Assembly: GCF_022601975.1 (NCBI RefSeq) | Contig: NZ_JAKVIR010000013.1 | Span: 1 to 64,000, forward strand | DNA: 64,000 nt | Source of the DNA: Pontibacter sp. E15-1 | Lineage (GTDB): Bacteria; Bacteroidota; Bacteroidia; Cytophagales; Hymenobacteraceae | Direction of reading: 5' to 3' | Part shown: one piece after another, positions 62,932 to 64,000 of the stretch | Position numbering within the stretch: the first letter of the stretch is position 1 | How the letters are laid out: every line of letters begins with the position of its first letter | The notes under the pieces: generated by a model | What the model saw: the letters and a program-made list of their open reading frames with translations, nothing else | Told to the model about the DNA's origin: nothing | The model's database searches: none | Position numbers and translations under genes: made by a program

Positions 62932-63032
62932 TCATCCCCCTGCCCCCTTCAAAGGGGGACTTCCTCAATACGTAAAGTGAATAGACTTTCCAAGCATACT
63001 GAGTGACCCCTTTTAAGGGGGCAGGGGGATGA
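62932..63032. repeat. Nested inverted repeat, C/G-rich arms
   Basis: The 18-bp arm TCATCCCCCTGCCCCCTT (62932-62949) is exactly inverted at 63015-63032. Each arm also starts an inner hairpin: CCCCCTT-AAGGGGG type pairs at 62943-62958 and 63007-63021. The 65-base centre has no gene. It lies in the 420-base gap between the M28 and DUF1028 genes. Confidence 0.8.
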
Positions 63033-63128
63033 AATCTCCAAAGAAACAGGCTACACCATCTTTTGAGCCAACCACCATTTAACGCCCTCAAGCACGTGCC
63101 GCCAGGTATACACACGGCGCTGCAGCGG

Positions 63129-64000
63129 CTATTTCGCCTGCATCAGTTTCTCCAGGTTCTGCTTGCTCACGGTCAGGAGGCCGACTTCGGGCAGGCGGCT
63201 GGTGAGCTCGCGCCAGTCGGCGTCTTTCTTGTATACCTCTCGCAGCAGCTTCGAGGCTTCCGCTATCTGTCCGCTGTTGGCCAGCCCGATGGCATGCCAG
63301 TACTTCATCTCCAGGTTATTGGGGAACATCTTCTCTGCCTTGCCATACTCCTGCATGGCCTGCTGCATCTGCCCTTTCTCAATTGCCAGGTCGCCCGCGT
63401 TCATGTGCTCGTAGGCGCGGTATACCTTGAGCAGGCGCGCCAGTTCTTCCAGCGGTTGCTCGCCGTCGTCTACCCGCAGATCAATGGTGCGCTCGTTCCA
63501 GGGCTGGTCTGTTTTCTGCCCTTTCACCACCACCAGCGCCGCCGACTGCCGCCCGCGGATATCGCCGCCTTCGCCCTCGGCTGCCTGCATGGCCAGCAGC
63601 ACCCGCTCGGCCAGCGGCTGCCCTTCGCTCTTCTCAAATGCCCTGGCCATGGCAGGCCATACCTTGTCGGTCAGCATCATGTTGGCCTGCACCGAGAAGT
63701 TAGCGCCCGTGGTGTGCCCGGCGTAACGGATGCACTGCTTGCCGGTATGGGTAGCCACCCGCCCCTGCGCATCCAGTATGGCCACCTGCCGCACCTCGCG
63801 GGCCTCGTCGTCAGAGAGCAGTATGGCGAGGGCCTCCTCCGGCGACTTCCCCTCTCTGAGCAACGCCAGCCCGCGCAACCCGAACGATTTGTTGGTGAAC
63901 GACTGCGTGGCCACCACGCCTACCCCGGCCTCGGCCCACGGCACCGATGTGCCCACCGAGAACCAGTGGCTCTGCACGCCCACCGCCATCTCGCCGGTTT
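63129..64000 (-). CDS. DUF1028 family protein with TPR-like tail (5' end outside window)
   Basis: The start of this gene lies beyond the window. The visible 290 residues begin TGEMAVGVQSHWFSVGTSVPWAEAG, which is internal to DUF1028, whose usual opening (TFSIVARDP) precedes this. DUF1028 is an Ntn-hydrolase-like fold; the core continues to about GQKTDQPWNERTIDLRVDDGEQP. A C-terminal extension (about residues 185-290) has TPR-like helices (LAIEKGQMQQAMQEYGKAEKMFPNN, YWHAIGLANSGQIAEASKLL). An internal ATG at 63989 is not the true start. The substrate is not known; some members occur in peptidoglycan or nucleoside contexts. Confidence 0.9.
   Translation of the reverse strand, partial: TGEMAVGVQSHWFSVGTSVPWAEAGVGVVATQSFTNKSFGLRGLALLREGKSPEEALAILLSDDEAREVRQVAILDAQGRVATHTGKQCIRYAGHTTGANFSVQANMMLTDKVWPAMARAFEKSEGQPLAERVLLAMQAAEGEGGDIRGRQSAALVVVKGQKTDQPWNERTIDLRVDDGEQPLEELARLLKVYRAYEHMNAGDLAIEKGQMQQAMQEYGKAEKMFPNNLEMKYWHAIGLANSGQIAEASKLLREVYKKDADWRELTSRLPEVGLLTVSKQNLEKLMQAK

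Noticed and set aside
62867..63115. 82-codon minus frame
   Set aside because: It is made of the nested inverted repeat at 62932-63032.

Overview
The window reads as chromosomal DNA of a member of the Bacteroidota, most likely order Cytophagales. A Pontibacter or Hymenobacter relative is my guess from overall protein character; no 16S rRNA gene is present to test it. Supporting evidence: seven promoters with the Bacteroidota pattern TTG-N19-TAnnTTTG, a type IX secretion (T9SS) C-terminal sorting domain, a complete alternative complex III operon, and few Shine-Dalgarno sites. No phage, transposase, CRISPR array or dedicated defence system was recognised.

Layout. 1-779 is noncoding and carries three tandem leftward promoters that probably drive a stable-RNA operon left of the window. 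780-5114 (minus) is a rel-fur-STAS-purA group. A tRNA-Leu(UAG) at 5379 is followed by tig, clpP and clpX (plus), the protein-folding and proteolysis block. 9360-12886 (minus) holds a B12/siderophore-type importer (binding protein and permease), a QueD/PTPS-like enzyme and lpxB; hldD is divergent at 12983. 14062-15147 is an AT-rich lipoprotein gene.

From 39428 down to 15253 (minus) runs a co-directional group of about 24 kb with mostly overlapping or very close genes. It starts with alternative complex III (actA-B-C-D-E-F), continues with cytochrome c oxidase II and I, heme A synthesis (ctaA, ctaB), two subunit III genes, subunit IV, an SCO-like protein, DUF420, a small CAMC protein and DUF983. 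It ends with a 1233-residue NtrY-like histidine kinase and a 1162-residue outer-membrane protein. One clear promoter (39481-39510) sits at its head. The products would form an electron path from menaquinol through ACIII to an aa3-type oxidase, plus its assembly factors.

From 39903 rightward: rpsF-rpsR-rplI, a GSCFA protein, a small secreted protein, a YyaL/DUF255 thioredoxin-fold protein, a beta-propeller/amidohydrolase fusion, an MFS transporter, a lipoprotein, a serine hydrolase, a DsbA/FrnE-like protein, a TerB-like protein, a 1597-residue T9SS-exported multi-Ig protein, an unknown acidic protein next to queA, an M28 peptidase and a DUF1028 protein cut by the window end.

The most unusual material is noncoding. 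A three-copy 34-bp tandem repeat is enclosed by inverted 34-bp arms (61105-61290), and a third arm-like copy lies at 48367. There are two other palindromic repeat clusters (50411-50587, 62829-63032). A structured leader with a terminator precedes the T9SS gene (58673-58757), and a TPP-riboswitch-like core stands alone at 59131-59167. Among proteins, the SCO homologue that has lost its copper ligands, the six-heme ActA and the kinase/outer-membrane protein pair deserve a second look.
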